The notes: generated from the sequence alone by a model not told the origin. Positions 38,564 to 48,886 are shown, counted from the first letter of the stretch. The stretch is 64,000 nucleotides of DNA from Legionella sp. PC997 (GCF_014109825.1 NZ_CP059576.1:481001-545000); one strand, 5' to 3'. Translations and numbers: made by a program.

Positions 38564-38984
38564 AATTCTCATTATTTCTTCTGGTATCCATAAAGATTTA
38601 GCATCGGAACAACTGGAGCTTTGTACTACTCTTGTGAAAAATGCAGGGTACGCTTATCAAGTGGAGTTATTACAAGCCGGTACTTATGAAATTCCGTTTG
38701 TGATTAATACGTATCACCAAAAAAATCCTTTTGATGGGTACATTGCATTAGGCTTAATTCTTAAAGCCAATCTGGATCACTATAATAATATTATGTCCCA
38801 TATTCGCTACTGTTTCACGCAATTCGCTCTAAACGATATTATAGTGGGTAATGGAATTATTACTGGCGCTAGCATTGAAGAATTAAGTGAAAACATTCGC
38901 AGTGCAAACCCTTGTCATTCAGCATATCCGTCTGCGGTTAATGCGGTGGACTGTCTCATTAAACTAAAAAACAAAATAGCATAG
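38556..38984 (+). CDS. Lumazine-synthase-like protein, copy 2
   Basis: A 142-residue paralog of the preceding protein. It keeps A-G-T-Y-E-I-P-F and N-P-F-D-G-Y, but the catalytic region is L-I-L-K-A-N-L-D-H-Y. The Gly and Thr of G-x-T-x-H are replaced by Ala and Leu while the His stays. It starts inside the end of copy 1. The two proteins are diverged enough to suggest different roles, such as a mixed shell, or one catalytic and one structural subunit; this is inference. Confidence 0.78.
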   Translation: MSKILIISSGIHKDLASEQLELCTTLVKNAGYAYQVELLQAGTYEIPFVINTYHQKNPFDGYIALGLILKANLDHYNNIMSHIRYCFTQFALNDIIVGNGIITGASIEELSENIRSANPCHSAYPSAVNAVDCLIKLKNKIA

Positions 38985-39111
38985 TAATACCCCATTCGTG
39001 CATATTTATAATGGTTCAAACCCGCCTATCCTGAGGAGTTTAGGACGAAGGATCTATTCTAGTGGTTGTGCCATTTGAGACGAGTTATGCGGGAGCCGGG
39101 TTCTACGCAAA

Positions 39112-39143
39112 TTCCTGGGTATAGCATCGCCGTTACCCAGGAA
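39112..39143. repeat. Palindromic hairpin downstream of the lumazine-synthase pair
   Basis: TTCCTGGGTA (39112-39121) and TACCCAGGAA (39134-39143) form a perfect 10-bp stem with a 12-base loop. It sits in a 188-base gap between convergent genes, and may be a terminator or a dispersed repeat. Confidence 0.55.
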
Positions 39144-39172
39144 CAATGTTAGGTCCCTTCACGAAGAGTTGG

Positions 39173-42100
39173 CTACTTCAACTCGGGTACCTTCGGTACA
39201 TTTTCCAATTGTTTTGTGGGTTTGCGCGAAAAAAAAGAGCCAAAATAACTGGAGAGAGAGCGATTAGAAACCGGTTCTTTTTCCTCATTAACTTCGACGA
39301 TTTTAGGTTCTGGATACAAGTTTTCCTGCACCATTCTAAAACCGGAAAAAACGCTCTTGAGGACTAGAGGTAATAAGCTCAACATAATTAACATGCTGGT
39401 TAAATTGGTGGATTCGTTAAATAAAGTATAATTGGTTAGGGATTCCAAGACCGCAATAATTAAAGCAATTCCTATCGTATTGGTAATCAAGGAAGACGCA
39501 TTGATATTGCGATTATCCATAGGTAAGTCGGCACTTTGATTAATTTCATAAAACGCAATCCATAGCCACAACAAATCAAAAGCGACACTATACCAATGCT
39601 GCTGGGGCATTTCGGTGACATTGGCTCCTACTGCTTTAGCTAAATCAAAAGTCATCTTCCCACTTTTAAGTGCTAAAGCCATGCTGGGTTTTTCTTGTGA
39701 ATTGGCTAAAGGAGCGAATTGCTGGATAAATAAGCTCTTGGGAAGATTAATATCAAAAAGTTCGTAAAAGGTTTTCTCAGAACCAAATAATCTTCTTAGT
39801 TGTTCTTCACTGATATTCGATAAGGCATCAACCCCAGGGGCAAAAGTACCATCATCTGAATGATGGGCAATGACCACGTCTGAATTTTTCATCATCATTA
39901 GATCATTAGTCCCATCCCCATTTGCGACCACAAAATAATGATGGTCTTTGAGATACCTTGCGAGGATACCTTTGCTCTCAGTACTCATTTCTGCAAAAAT
40001 AATTACAGGCCGTTTTTCTTTATCGCGAGTCATTAATGTTTTAAAACGGGCTAATATGGCTTCATTAATCCCCGCAAAAATAACAGTGGAATCAGGGGAA
40101 CACACTTCTTCGCTTAAAAGGTTAAGGTTTTCTTCTTCAATATGGGCTGCTCGAATAGTGATAATCCTTTTTGCATGTTCTGGACATAATACTTTGGCAA
40201 TATTTACTGCCGCTTTCGTGGTATCACCCGTTGCTACAAATACCGGAACCGATATTTCCCTACATTGAGCAATAAATTGATCTGCACCTTTTTTTACAGG
40301 ATTATCAACAATAAATGTACCATGGTATTCCAAATTTTTAAGTAAGTCTGGATGTTCTAGAAGGAAGCGCTCTATCGCTTTTTTATCATCTCTATCAAAT
40401 AATTTCTTTAAAATTGTAAAGTCGTGTTCATTCAGTTTGGTTTGTGCAATACACCAATCACGCGATAAGACCGCAGTGCGACTTTGCATCTTATTATAGT
40501 CTTGCAGCAGTGATGTTTTTTGAAACGCATCGGCTTTAGGTACGCCGCAAAAGACCAGAGCAAAATGTTCCCCATCCTGGACAAGTGTTAGGCGCCCTCC
40601 GAACGTACGATATAAACCCAAATGAAACGTCTCAATCTCTTTTTTCTTCTCCATGGTAGTAATCATCTTTCTAAAATGGTTATTACCAAGAGTCGTTACT
40701 TCCAAACAGTGTGGATCCGCCAATAAGGTTTTGAATAATTCTAAAATTGCGTGTTCTTCGGGTTCTAATTCTTTTTTATTATTGGTAAAGGCATAACAAA
40801 ATACTTCAAATGATTTAACCCATTGTGCCGTTTCAGGTAGAAGCATCTCGTCTTTTTTTTCCTTGAGAAGTTGCTGAACTTCGGAGGACATGTCGGGAGT
40901 CCATAAGCCAAGCACATCCATTCGTGTGGTAGTCAAAGTTCCCGTTTTATCTGAAATAATAGCGACACCATTGGCAAACTGCTCACGATAGTATCCCCCA
41001 AGGGCATTACATAGATCCACAATTCGTAACGCATCAATAGTTTCAAAAGGTTGATCTCCTAAATTACTATTTAGTTTTTTCATCAAGCGACTATTCACTG
41101 TTTCGCGTAAAAAGGCTTCAGAAAAGGGAATCATGGTTTGAAAAAGTGTGAACATGAGCCGGAGTGTTTCCGCAGGCATCTGGGTAATGTCTCTTTGCAA
41201 GAACGCCGCCATAATTATAGAGCCTAGAATAGAATATAAGACATTTCGTTGTTTGCGCTTTGCGATAATTTCATTTATGTAGGCTTTTTTTTCATAATTG
41301 CTATTCAACAACAACTCTTTCTCAGGTTTGATTTGAATAAAAATATTGTCCTGATTGTAGGTATTTAATTTATCACCTACAAGCACTCCGGCTTGTTTGC
41401 CATCCCTTACCGCATATAAGTCTATTTTGTTGTAATTTGATGAAAGATCAGGTTTTGTATGATGCTCAATCCAAACATCCTCTCCATTTTGAGCTTTAAG
41501 ATTGACGCTAAATTTTTTTCGTTCCAATGTTTTTGTAAAATCACCTTCCAAATTTCGTTGCAGGGCTATCAACTCCCCAGATATCGGAACACAATCCAAA
41601 TTGATACGTTCATCACAAAGCACCAAATCTCCTGTTCGAAGCTGATATCTGGGAATTTCAACAAATTTTGAACCGCTCGCGGTAAATCTTAAAACCCGAT
41701 GTAATTTATGATTGTATTCGTAATCATGATCCAGTTTTTCTTGCTGTAAACGCATTTTTTTTATGGTTGATGGGGTCAAATCGGCTAATAATGCGGGTAA
41801 GTTACGAAATTTTTGCACAATTCTGTCGGCGTATCGAATATTGTGAGAAATTAAACCCAATTGGAAAGCGCGTGAACTGATCATCAACTCGCTGGCGATA
41901 AAATGATTTATTTGAAAATAGAGATTAGATAAGGGAGTCAGGCCACTGGAAATAACCGCTGTGTCCGATCGCTGGGCCCCGCGATTATACTGGAAGCGGA
42001 CCAACAACTCTTGTGCTTTTTGAGTAAGATAAGAAATGCCACTTGGAACAACTAATGCACTGGCTCCCAATCCGGCAATTAATGAATATTCATCAGAAAT

Positions 42101-42607
42101 TTGTTCATTGAGTAAAAAGGTAGTTCCTTTAAAAACGGAACTATACATATAAACGATTGCGGTAATTTCATTAGCTACTGCAATAGAAAGTGCTGCTCCA
42201 GAATCAAGTTTCTTATCCGTAATTCGGTTTAACGCGCAATACCCTAAGATGGTCGCCCCATAAAGAAATTTGATAATAAAATCATATTCCGGGTTTCCCA
42301 TGAGGTATTCACTAAGATATGGGGTTAGATAATCGCCAAGAAGTAATGCGGCGCCTGAAGAAATTGCTGGCCACATGTATTTTTTAAAAGTACTCCAATC
42401 CATAGAGTCTAAAGAGAAAGTCCATGCCAGAGTATTGTAGAGCTCTTTAACTCGTAACGAAAAAAAATTGCTGAGTTCTGTTACCGTGCTTCTTATGTAA
42501 TACGTCCGATCGGGTTCGGCGTGTTGTATTAATTGAAGTGGTAAGGCTCTGCTGTCTGTAGGATTCTTTTTTGAAACTTTTTTTGAGGAGGGTATTTTTG
42601 TTTGCAT
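39173..42607 (-). CDS. Divergent P-type ATPase
   Basis: About 1,144 residues. Key P-type motifs are present: the phosphorylation site D553-K-T-G-T-L-T, a degenerate actuator loop P-I-S-G-E-L in place of T-G-E-S, and the hinge G-D-G-T-N-D (897-902) followed by M-M-M-K. At least eight hydrophobic segments are visible, with a long N-terminus and a C-terminus rich in E and K. Transported substrate is unclear; the membrane motif that sets ion specificity is not recognised, and lipid-transporting or P5-like ATPases are alternatives. ATG at 42607 has AAGGA six bases upstream. It lies just downstream of the SH2-like gene on the same strand. Confidence 0.8.
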   Translation of the reverse strand: MQTKIPSSKKVSKKNPTDSRALPLQLIQHAEPDRTYYIRSTVTELSNFFSLRVKELYNTLAWTFSLDSMDWSTFKKYMWPAISSGAALLLGDYLTPYLSEYLMGNPEYDFIIKFLYGATILGYCALNRITDKKLDSGAALSIAVANEITAIVYMYSSVFKGTTFLLNEQISDEYSLIAGLGASALVVPSGISYLTQKAQELLVRFQYNRGAQRSDTAVISSGLTPLSNLYFQINHFIASELMISSRAFQLGLISHNIRYADRIVQKFRNLPALLADLTPSTIKKMRLQQEKLDHDYEYNHKLHRVLRFTASGSKFVEIPRYQLRTGDLVLCDERINLDCVPISGELIALQRNLEGDFTKTLERKKFSVNLKAQNGEDVWIEHHTKPDLSSNYNKIDLYAVRDGKQAGVLVGDKLNTYNQDNIFIQIKPEKELLLNSNYEKKAYINEIIAKRKQRNVLYSILGSIIMAAFLQRDITQMPAETLRLMFTLFQTMIPFSEAFLRETVNSRLMKKLNSNLGDQPFETIDALRIVDLCNALGGYYREQFANGVAIISDKTGTLTTTRMDVLGLWTPDMSSEVQQLLKEKKDEMLLPETAQWVKSFEVFCYAFTNNKKELEPEEHAILELFKTLLADPHCLEVTTLGNNHFRKMITTMEKKKEIETFHLGLYRTFGGRLTLVQDGEHFALVFCGVPKADAFQKTSLLQDYNKMQSRTAVLSRDWCIAQTKLNEHDFTILKKLFDRDDKKAIERFLLEHPDLLKNLEYHGTFIVDNPVKKGADQFIAQCREISVPVFVATGDTTKAAVNIAKVLCPEHAKRIITIRAAHIEEENLNLLSEEVCSPDSTVIFAGINEAILARFKTLMTRDKEKRPVIIFAEMSTESKGILARYLKDHHYFVVANGDGTNDLMMMKNSDVVIAHHSDDGTFAPGVDALSNISEEQLRRLFGSEKTFYELFDINLPKSLFIQQFAPLANSQEKPSMALALKSGKMTFDLAKAVGANVTEMPQQHWYSVAFDLLWLWIAFYEINQSADLPMDNRNINASSLITNTIGIALIIAVLESLTNYTLFNESTNLTSMLIMLSLLPLVLKSVFSGFRMVQENLYPEPKIVEVNEEKEPVSNRSLSSYFGSFFSRKPTKQLENVPKVPELK

Positions 42608-42791
42608 AGTAAATCCTTTTGTGTACACCAATAAACGCCATTGGATATTTAGGGCCCATCTTGATAGTTAACTTATCTCTATAAAAGTTCAAGAGGATTT
42701 GATAAAAAATAATTATGAAAATGTTGTTACTAAGGAGATTAAAATGCAAGATAGTTGGAACGGCTAAGCGGAATTGCTAAGGCTGTAAAGA

Positions 42792-42816
42792 CAAGCATAG
42801 GTTACACCTATACTTG
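42792..42816 (-). terminator. Hairpin after the HAD-SH2 gene
   Basis: CAAGCATAGGT and ACCTATACTTG pair at 10 of 11 positions with a 3-base loop. It lies just past the stop of the minus-strand HAD-SH2 gene. In that direction it is followed by TCTTT, a weak T-run. Confidence 0.5.
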
Positions 42817-42831
42817 CCTCAGGATTATTAT

Positions 42832-44172
42832 TTAAGGTTGCAAATTCCAGTTATGAACAGCTGCTGTTGTGGGCTTCGTTTTTTCTGAATCCGCAAAAAA
42901 TCCTTTTTCTGCAGCCAAAAGCCCTTTAGTTAAGTTCGCTTTGTTTTCTGTGGGTGCAGTTGTACTAGTAAATGTGATCTCTTCCAGTTTCGATACGCTG
43001 TCCACTCGTTTTTTCACTCTGTCAATATCCGCTTTTAAAGCCCCAAATAAGTCTCCGGAAAATGGTATTTTGTAAGCACCTTTATCATCGACGCTAAATA
43101 GTTCACCTTGATGATTAAGGGCATAGCGTGAAAAAATAATCCCTTTTGATGTATCGGATACGAGGGTAAACGTAATCATTCCTGGTAATTGGGAACGACT
43201 TTCACGAATTACAAAAGGTAATTCTTTGTTATTTTTTAGAACGGTTGTTGCTTCTTCTGCATTGGCTACAAAATAAGGACTTTTTATAATGTTTTGGTAA
43301 AGAGCTTGACCTTCTGAAATTTCAGACTTAGGTTTAGTTTGAATTACAGGCTTGCGTACTTCTTGTTTCTTTCCGGTTAATAGCTGCTGCAGTTCAGGAT
43401 ACATTTCGAGCATCAATTCTTTAAGCACGTTCGCAACCGAGTCTAAGTCCTTAATGTTTTCTTGCATTTGTTTAAAACATGCTCCATAGGAAGATAGTGG
43501 TATCCCTAGTCCCTGAATTTCAGCTTGTAAGCTGACATCTTTTCCCGCATAGGCATGTAAGCGTAAATGTACATTGATGGGAATCATATGGGGATGTTGG
43601 GTAAAATAATTTTTTAATGCATATAATATATCCAACCGATCATCAAAAAAATCAAATATTATTTCTTCACCTGGATGATCTATGGACGCTTTTTGCATTT
43701 GTGCAAAAAGAATAGTTCGTTTGCATTCATCAATCTGATGGATGTCTAAAGAGGCATGTTTATGAATATTGTTGGTAGTATCCATCCAAGAATTATTTCT
43801 GATTTCATCCATGATACGTTTGAATGAAGTGCCACTTTCCAAATCGCCCTCTAAATCTGCCAGCAACAAGGGATCAAAGTGGATGGCGAGATGGTTACAA
43901 ATGGTTTCCATTGCCGGACAGCAAGAACCTTTAAAATTAAAGATAGTGCCACCATTTATTAGATCGGTATAATAATCTTGTCTTGTAGAACCAATGAAGG
44001 CATAGGCTGCTGAAAATTCAGCATTTTCTCTTTTAAGCCAATCTAGGAAATCTTTATTTGTATCAAGAACCCCCTCACCCAGGTGCTTGCTAAAATCGTC
44101 ATGTGGTAATTTACAGTATTCTTTATTAAATAAACATCCATCAAAATCAAAGGATAAATAGCGTATGGTCAT
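42832..44172 (-). CDS. HAD-like domain fused to an SH2-like domain
   Basis: 446 residues. The N-terminus is HAD-like: F-D-F-D-G-C-L-F (D9, D11), with a later acidic F-D-F-F-D-D. About 300-395 resembles an SH2 domain: Y-F-V-A-N-A-E-E-A followed by F-V-I-R-E-S-R-S (320-327), where R323 aligns with the phosphotyrosine-binding Arg of F-L-V-R-E-S, then P-G-M-I-T-F-T-L-V. SH2 domains bind phosphotyrosine and are rare in bacteria, but Legionella encodes a family of them. A host-cell role is therefore likely though not shown. The last 50 residues are polar and end W-N-L-Q-P. No signal peptide. Confidence 0.75.
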   Translation of the reverse strand: MTIRYLSFDFDGCLFNKEYCKLPHDDFSKHLGEGVLDTNKDFLDWLKRENAEFSAAYAFIGSTRQDYYTDLINGGTIFNFKGSCCPAMETICNHLAIHFDPLLLADLEGDLESGTSFKRIMDEIRNNSWMDTTNNIHKHASLDIHQIDECKRTILFAQMQKASIDHPGEEIIFDFFDDRLDILYALKNYFTQHPHMIPINVHLRLHAYAGKDVSLQAEIQGLGIPLSSYGACFKQMQENIKDLDSVANVLKELMLEMYPELQQLLTGKKQEVRKPVIQTKPKSEISEGQALYQNIIKSPYFVANAEEATTVLKNNKELPFVIRESRSQLPGMITFTLVSDTSKGIIFSRYALNHQGELFSVDDKGAYKIPFSGDLFGALKADIDRVKKRVDSVSKLEEITFTSTTAPTENKANLTKGLLAAEKGFFADSEKTKPTTAAVHNWNLQP

Positions 44173-44651
44173 TTTTGTACCTTAAAAAAGTTAGTTCGTA
44201 ATTTAAAATGAAAAATAAATAAGTATTGAATTAGTCTGAAGAAATCGACTCAATTGGATGGATATGAATGAAAAGCATGATTTAAGAAGGTGCAATAAAT
44301 GGCACTCACCTATAAAATTGTTGAGTTTTTTGTTAAATGCCACTGATATACTTAAAAAATCTATCAACAAATCCAGCTCATTGATTTAAGATCGCTTAAG
44401 TTGTACCAGTCCTCCGCTCATACAGAATTTTTTGGGGTCTTTATATCCCACAGCTGCATGAAATAGTTTTAACAATCGCTGTATTTTATAATTAAAATCT
44501 TAAGAGAATATTAAAATTAATTAACTTTTGGGTATTTTTTAATCTATTGGTTGTATTTGTGCTAAATTTGTATAAATGGAATTGCCAATGCTACTCAGTA
44601 TTCTGAGTTCATTATTAGGCCTCCACACACCAGAAAAAGGTGCATGTTAAA
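44173..44651. other. Intergenic region upstream of the CorA-like gene
   Basis: A very AT-rich, roughly 480-base gap between divergent genes. It holds one small palindrome, ACTCAG-TATT-CTGAGT (44593-44608), about 45 bases before the CorA-like start. A 15-codon ORF near 44299 has no supporting context. No promoter with good consensus was found on inspection. Confidence 0.4.
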
Positions 44652-45632
44652 ATGAATACTTTTGATACCATAGCAATCGAATTTGATCTAACCGACCACA
44701 GCGTTAAACAAGTTGCCCTTGATGAATTAAGTATTAATACTCACGAAATTAATAAAATTTATTGGGTCCATAGTAACTTAAATCAAGAGGATGCTTTTAA
44801 TCAAGTAGTCGAAAAACTAAGATTACCCAATGAGGTCATTCAGTTATGCTCTGAGGAAAATATTTTAGCCAATCTTATTGATAATGATAGTGCGCTAACA
44901 TTGCAAATTAAATGTTTATCCTCGCTGGAGTTAAGTGATAAGAATGAAATTAATTTGGATACTTTAGTCATTCATCTTACTGAAAATTATTGTTTTACCG
45001 CGTCGCATGAGCCTCTGCCCGTATTATTTGAATTCTTCAATAATTGCTCAAAATCAGTTCATTATGCTAAAACACCTGGTTTTATATTATTTTTATTTCT
45101 GGAGGGGATTATTAATGATTATGCTAAGGTTCTTTTGCATTATGAAGAAATAGCAGAGCAATTCGATGCTTTATTGCAAACCACTCCGGAGAATATTTAT
45201 AAAAATGTCGCAGAGGTAAAACATCAAACTCTCCAGATCAAACGTTATATGATTGCAATAAGAGAAATTTTAATGCGAATTACCAGTCGAAATATTCTAG
45301 TCATTTCTCAAAAATGCCGTTCTTCCTTATCTAATTTATCGAATCATTGTCACCTGATCATCAACGAGGTAGATTCTATTCGTGAGATATTAAATAGCTT
45401 ATTAGGGCAAATCGATAATGAGCTGATGCAAAAAATGAGTGAAACTATGGCCATACTCGCAGCATTTGCAGCTATTTTTTTGCCGTTAAATTTAATTACT
45501 GGAATTTATGGAATGAATTTTGTCTGGATTCCCGAATTACATTGGCAATACGGATATTTTGGGGCGCTGGGTTTAATATTTATCTGTGCATTATTCTTGT
45601 ATCTTTTGTTCAAAAAGAAGAAATGGCTGTAA
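44652..45632 (+). CDS. CorA/ZntB-family divalent metal transporter
   Basis: About 326 residues. The long N-terminal cytoplasmic domain ends in two C-terminal membrane helices (about 265-290 and 300-320) joined by the signature Y-G-M-N-F. This is the CorA/ZntB GMN motif for Mg2+, Co2+ or Zn2+ transport. The Met at 44652 is used rather than an upstream GTG, with AGGTG about ten bases before it. It converges with the calpain-like gene with only six bases between stops. Confidence 0.9.
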   Translation: MNTFDTIAIEFDLTDHSVKQVALDELSINTHEINKIYWVHSNLNQEDAFNQVVEKLRLPNEVIQLCSEENILANLIDNDSALTLQIKCLSSLELSDKNEINLDTLVIHLTENYCFTASHEPLPVLFEFFNNCSKSVHYAKTPGFILFLFLEGIINDYAKVLLHYEEIAEQFDALLQTTPENIYKNVAEVKHQTLQIKRYMIAIREILMRITSRNILVISQKCRSSLSNLSNHCHLIINEVDSIREILNSLLGQIDNELMQKMSETMAILAAFAAIFLPLNLITGIYGMNFVWIPELHWQYGYFGALGLIFICALFLYLLFKKKKWL

Positions 45633-45638
45633 ATCAAC

Positions 45639-46981
45639 TTAGGAGATATGCTCAAAACCCTGGTTAGGATGATGGAGATTTTCTGCGTGTTGTTTACAGA
45701 GTTCCTTATTTTGTAAAGAGCGACCACAATCGATATAAGCAAATGAATGGGCAAAATCCCTGAGTTCCATAGTAATGGTAGACCGTTTCACCGGTGAGAT
45801 AGTGAGCATTGTGGTTCCATTTTCTTGCCGTTCAATAGAGTGTCGACCTCCATAAAAGAAATAATGAGAAAACCAATTGCGGTTTTCGTGATGCGGATTG
45901 CGCAGAATTACAAATTTTCGATGGGATATTTTGCTTTCTTTGATGCCAATCAAGGCATAAGTATGCTGCATGGTAATTCCTTCTGGTGGATCTTCCTTTG
46001 GACTGCAGACAATAGGCCTTTGTTCTTCATGAGCATTTTTTAATGAAAGGAATAATTTTATTTCATCATAACTGTATTTGTTTTCCTCCGGTAAAATGCC
46101 ATATTCATCCAACCATTGTTCTACAGAGGCGATTGCCTTAACGGGAGGATTAATGCTGTTACTCATTTGCTCCCTCATAAAAGTAGTAAAGGTCTTTTTC
46201 GTTAAAAAGAGATGATTTTTGAGCAATTGTTCAAAGTTTTTTTGGTTTAGATGAACCCAATTCCACCATGCATCCAATAGTTCTTGGTGATTATCAAAAA
46301 CATACTGACGCATATTAGAAGTACTCGCTAATTGATCATGTGGACGCAAAAGAAAAATTAAGGAATAAATATCTTTACCTGTACAGCAGCCATAAATTAC
46401 CTGTTTATATAACTCTGCAAGAGGCCCCTCAGCTTGTCTGGAGGTCGCAATAGAGTCGTTAAAACCACCCAGAAAGGCTTTTAAAGCATTCCGGCTATCG
46501 CCGCTTGTTAAAGTTTTATTGTAATTACCCCCATAAAAGTAACATAAGCTTTTTCTAGAAAACGAACCCAGGTTGGACCAGAACTCAAAATGCCCCAGGA
46601 AGTGGGGAGTGATTTTTCAAGGATAAGCCATTGGGGCTCCTCATCCTTATAAAAACGAACATGGATTTTATTTTTGTGCTCAAACATTGATTCACGAATA
46701 TATTGCTCGCCATTGGGCAAAGCAAGGATGGCATTGATAACTGAAAGAAGATAACAATCACCACTCCGAGCACCTTGAGCAACGTGTGAAATAGACAATT
46801 TTTTTGGATAAAGAGGGTCAAAACTCTGTTGGTGCTGGATCTTAAAAAAAGAATATTCTCCAGTGGGATTTGCACTGGTTTTTTGTTTTTCTATCGCTAA
46901 TTGTTTATTAAACGATTCCTCGATTTTAAACTGAGCCTCCATAATATGAGTCTCCGCTTGGCGTAAGTCCTTGAGGCACAT
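45639..46981 (-). pseudogene. Calpain-like (C2) cysteine protease, split by a frameshift
   Basis: Two frames join at about 46525-46535. The first encodes V-A-Q-G-A-R-S-G-D-C76-Y-L-L, the calpain active-site Cys block, and W-V-R-F-L-E-K-A-Y, a conserved calpain segment, then runs into a premature stop. The second, open from just after a G5 run, supplies M-Q-H-T-Y-A-L-I-G-I (active-site His) and L-R-N-P-H-H (active-site Asn). Reading one extra G in the G5 tract would restore one protein of about 446 residues. Either a single-base loss inactivated the gene, or the tract allows slippage or phase variation. The full triad makes the family call firm; catalytic function of the present allele is doubtful. 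Calpain-like proteases are mainly eukaryotic. Confidence 0.75.
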
Positions 46982-47124
46982 ACAATTTATTCCTATTTAT
47001 TGAGTGTAGAGCATTGAATCGAATTGCTCGATGAGTATGGGTAAAAATTATTGATTATAATTAAAAATCTAATTTTTAATTAAGCCTAGTGGCGGTCTGT
47101 TATTTTATAAAATGTTCTAAGTGA

Positions 47125-48273
47125 TTATTCATAGGGTATACGAATATGAGATTGGTTAATCTCTGTGCAGGAGTTCACTCCCATCAATGTCATGGCAATA
47201 CTCATTTCGTTATGAATGATATCGAGCATATGTTCGACTCCTGCTTGCCCTCTTGCTGCTAAAGCATAAACGGTTGGTCGACCTATAAGCACTGCATGAG
47301 CACCTAGTGCGAGCATGCGAATAACATCAAGTCCAGAGCGGATTCCTGAATCGACGAGAACGGTGAGATCAGAGTGTACCTTATCTGCAATCTTTGGAAG
47401 GGCTTTTACTGTGGATGATACCCCATCAAGTTGTCTCCCTCCGTGATTGGATACGATAATGCCATCTGCACCGAATCTCGCGGCGTCTTTTGCATCTTCA
47501 GGATCCAGTATTCCTTTAATAAGTAAAGGTCCACTCCAAAAATTACGTACCCATTCCAGATCCGACCAACTAAGGCAGGGATTAAAATTATTATTTAGCC
47601 AGGAGATGTAATCTTCTAAACCAATCTTTTTGTTTAAATAGGCTGAGATATTACCCAAATCGTGCGGACGTCCTCTTATGCCAACTTGATAAGCCCAGGA
47701 GGGTTTTAACATGGCTTGTAATAAACGACGTTCGTGCGCAAATGGACCTGCCATTCCAGAGTGGAGATCTCGATACCGTGCACTCGGGGTTGACATATCG
47801 ACTGTAAAAATGAGATTGGTCACACCACAGGCCTGGGCTCGTTCAAGAACGTTCTGCATAAAGCCCCGATCTTTTAGGATATAAAGTTGAAACCAAATGG
47901 GTTGAGTGCTTTGGCTGGACACTTCTTCCAAAGAGCATAGAGATACTGTTGAGAGTACAAAAGGCACCCCTCTTTGGGCTGCTGCTTTGGCTACTTGTAC
48001 CTCACCACGTCGAGCATACATTCCTGTAAGTCCAATTGGACTTAAAATGATTGGCATTGCCAATTTTTGCCCTAATAGTTCTGTTTCAAAATGAGGGTGC
48101 CCTACATTCTTTAAAACTCGTTGCCGCAATAATATCTTTGCGAGATCTTCGGTATTTGCTTTAAGAGTTTGTTCCGTAAAGGCACCCCCTTCAATGTAAT
48201 CAAAGAGAAACCGAGGTAATTTTCGTCGGGCAGCTTCCCGATAATCAGTAATGGATGAAATGATCATATTCAT
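47125..48273 (-). CDS. lldD: FMN-dependent alpha-hydroxy acid oxidase (LldD-like)
   Basis: About 382 residues of the (S)-2-hydroxy-acid oxidase fold. [11 protein letters not shown] near residue 75 binds [13 protein letters not shown] supplies the catalytic His and substrate Arg; [11 protein letters not shown] and L-I-G-R-P bind the phosphate of FMN. It oxidises L-lactate or a related acid and feeds electrons to the respiratory chain. ATG at 48273 is used; the frame extends to a TTG two codons earlier. lctP or a lactate regulator is not adjacent. Confidence 0.88.
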   Translation of the reverse strand: MNMIISSITDYREAARRKLPRFLFDYIEGGAFTEQTLKANTEDLAKILLRQRVLKNVGHPHFETELLGQKLAMPIILSPIGLTGMYARRGEVQVAKAAAQRGVPFVLSTVSLCSLEEVSSQSTQPIWFQLYILKDRGFMQNVLERAQACGVTNLIFTVDMSTPSARYRDLHSGMAGPFAHERRLLQAMLKPSWAYQVGIRGRPHDLGNISAYLNKKIGLEDYISWLNNNFNPCLSWSDLEWVRNFWSGPLLIKGILDPEDAKDAARFGADGIIVSNHGGRQLDGVSSTVKALPKIADKVHSDLTVLVDSGIRSGLDVIRMLALGAHAVLIGRPTVYALAARGQAGVEHMLDIIHNEMSIAMTLMGVNSCTEINQSHIRIPYE

Positions 48274-48340
48274 GTCCAATTTATGTCAGCCCCAACTATG
48301 AATTATCTTCTCCCTCTAACTCCTTAAAAACCTAAGTTTT

Positions 48341-48727
48341 CTATTTCAGAGCACTACGGCGAGGTGTTAAAAAAGCCAAGACCATGGCGATAATGAATAA
48401 AGCAGGAACGTCCCCATATAAATGAGCAAAATGTTGTGGGTAATAAAATGACTGAATAGCCATAATAGCCCCATGAACCACACTCGACCACACAGTAAAC
48501 CAAATCAGACTTAAATGTTGAACTGGATTTCTTGCTGCCAGTAGCAAGAACACCCCTAAAGTGGCATAGACACCTAATATCATTTGTAAATAGACGTTAT
48601 GTCCAGATTGGTGCCAAGCCCATCCGGAGGGCCATAAAAAAGTTAATGGGTATATCACGAAGATAAAAACTAGTCCAAAAATAATCAAGGCCATGCGAAG
48701 CAGGGTGTAGTTCTTTTTACCGTCCAT
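48341..48727 (-). CDS. Small four-helix membrane protein
   Basis: About 128 residues with four hydrophobic helices; aromatic-rich loops include W-P-S-G-W-A-W-H. This resembles the uncharacterised DUF6632-type membrane proteins. ATG at 48727 has GGAG five bases upstream. No function can be given. Confidence 0.6.
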   Translation of the reverse strand: MDGKKNYTLLRMALIIFGLVFIFVIYPLTFLWPSGWAWHQSGHNVYLQMILGVYATLGVFLLLAARNPVQHLSLIWFTVWSSVVHGAIMAIQSFYYPQHFAHLYGDVPALFIIAMVLAFLTPRRSALK

Positions 48728-48850
48728 GATCACTCCAGTTGAAAATGCTGGTTTCTATGTTCATTATAGCAAGACGGATTAATTCAGGATCTTTGAAAAT
48801 TATTTGTGGGTAACAGAACATTGATTTTCTGGAGGAAAATGCAGTAAAAA

Positions 48851-48880
48851 CCCGGGTTATGTCCTTTGGATGCACCCGGG
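48851..48880 (-). terminator. Intrinsic terminator
   Basis: CCCGGGT (48851-48857) and ACCCGGG (48874-48880) form a 7-bp stem with a 16-base loop. Read on the minus strand it is followed by TTTTT, and it lies directly past the stop of the 96-residue gene. Confidence 0.7.
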
Positions 48881-48886
48881 ATCCAT

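Noticed and set aside
44299..44346. 15-codon ORF with a possible ribosome site in the long AT-rich gap
   Set aside because: Too short, no conserved content and no downstream hairpin; probably chance.
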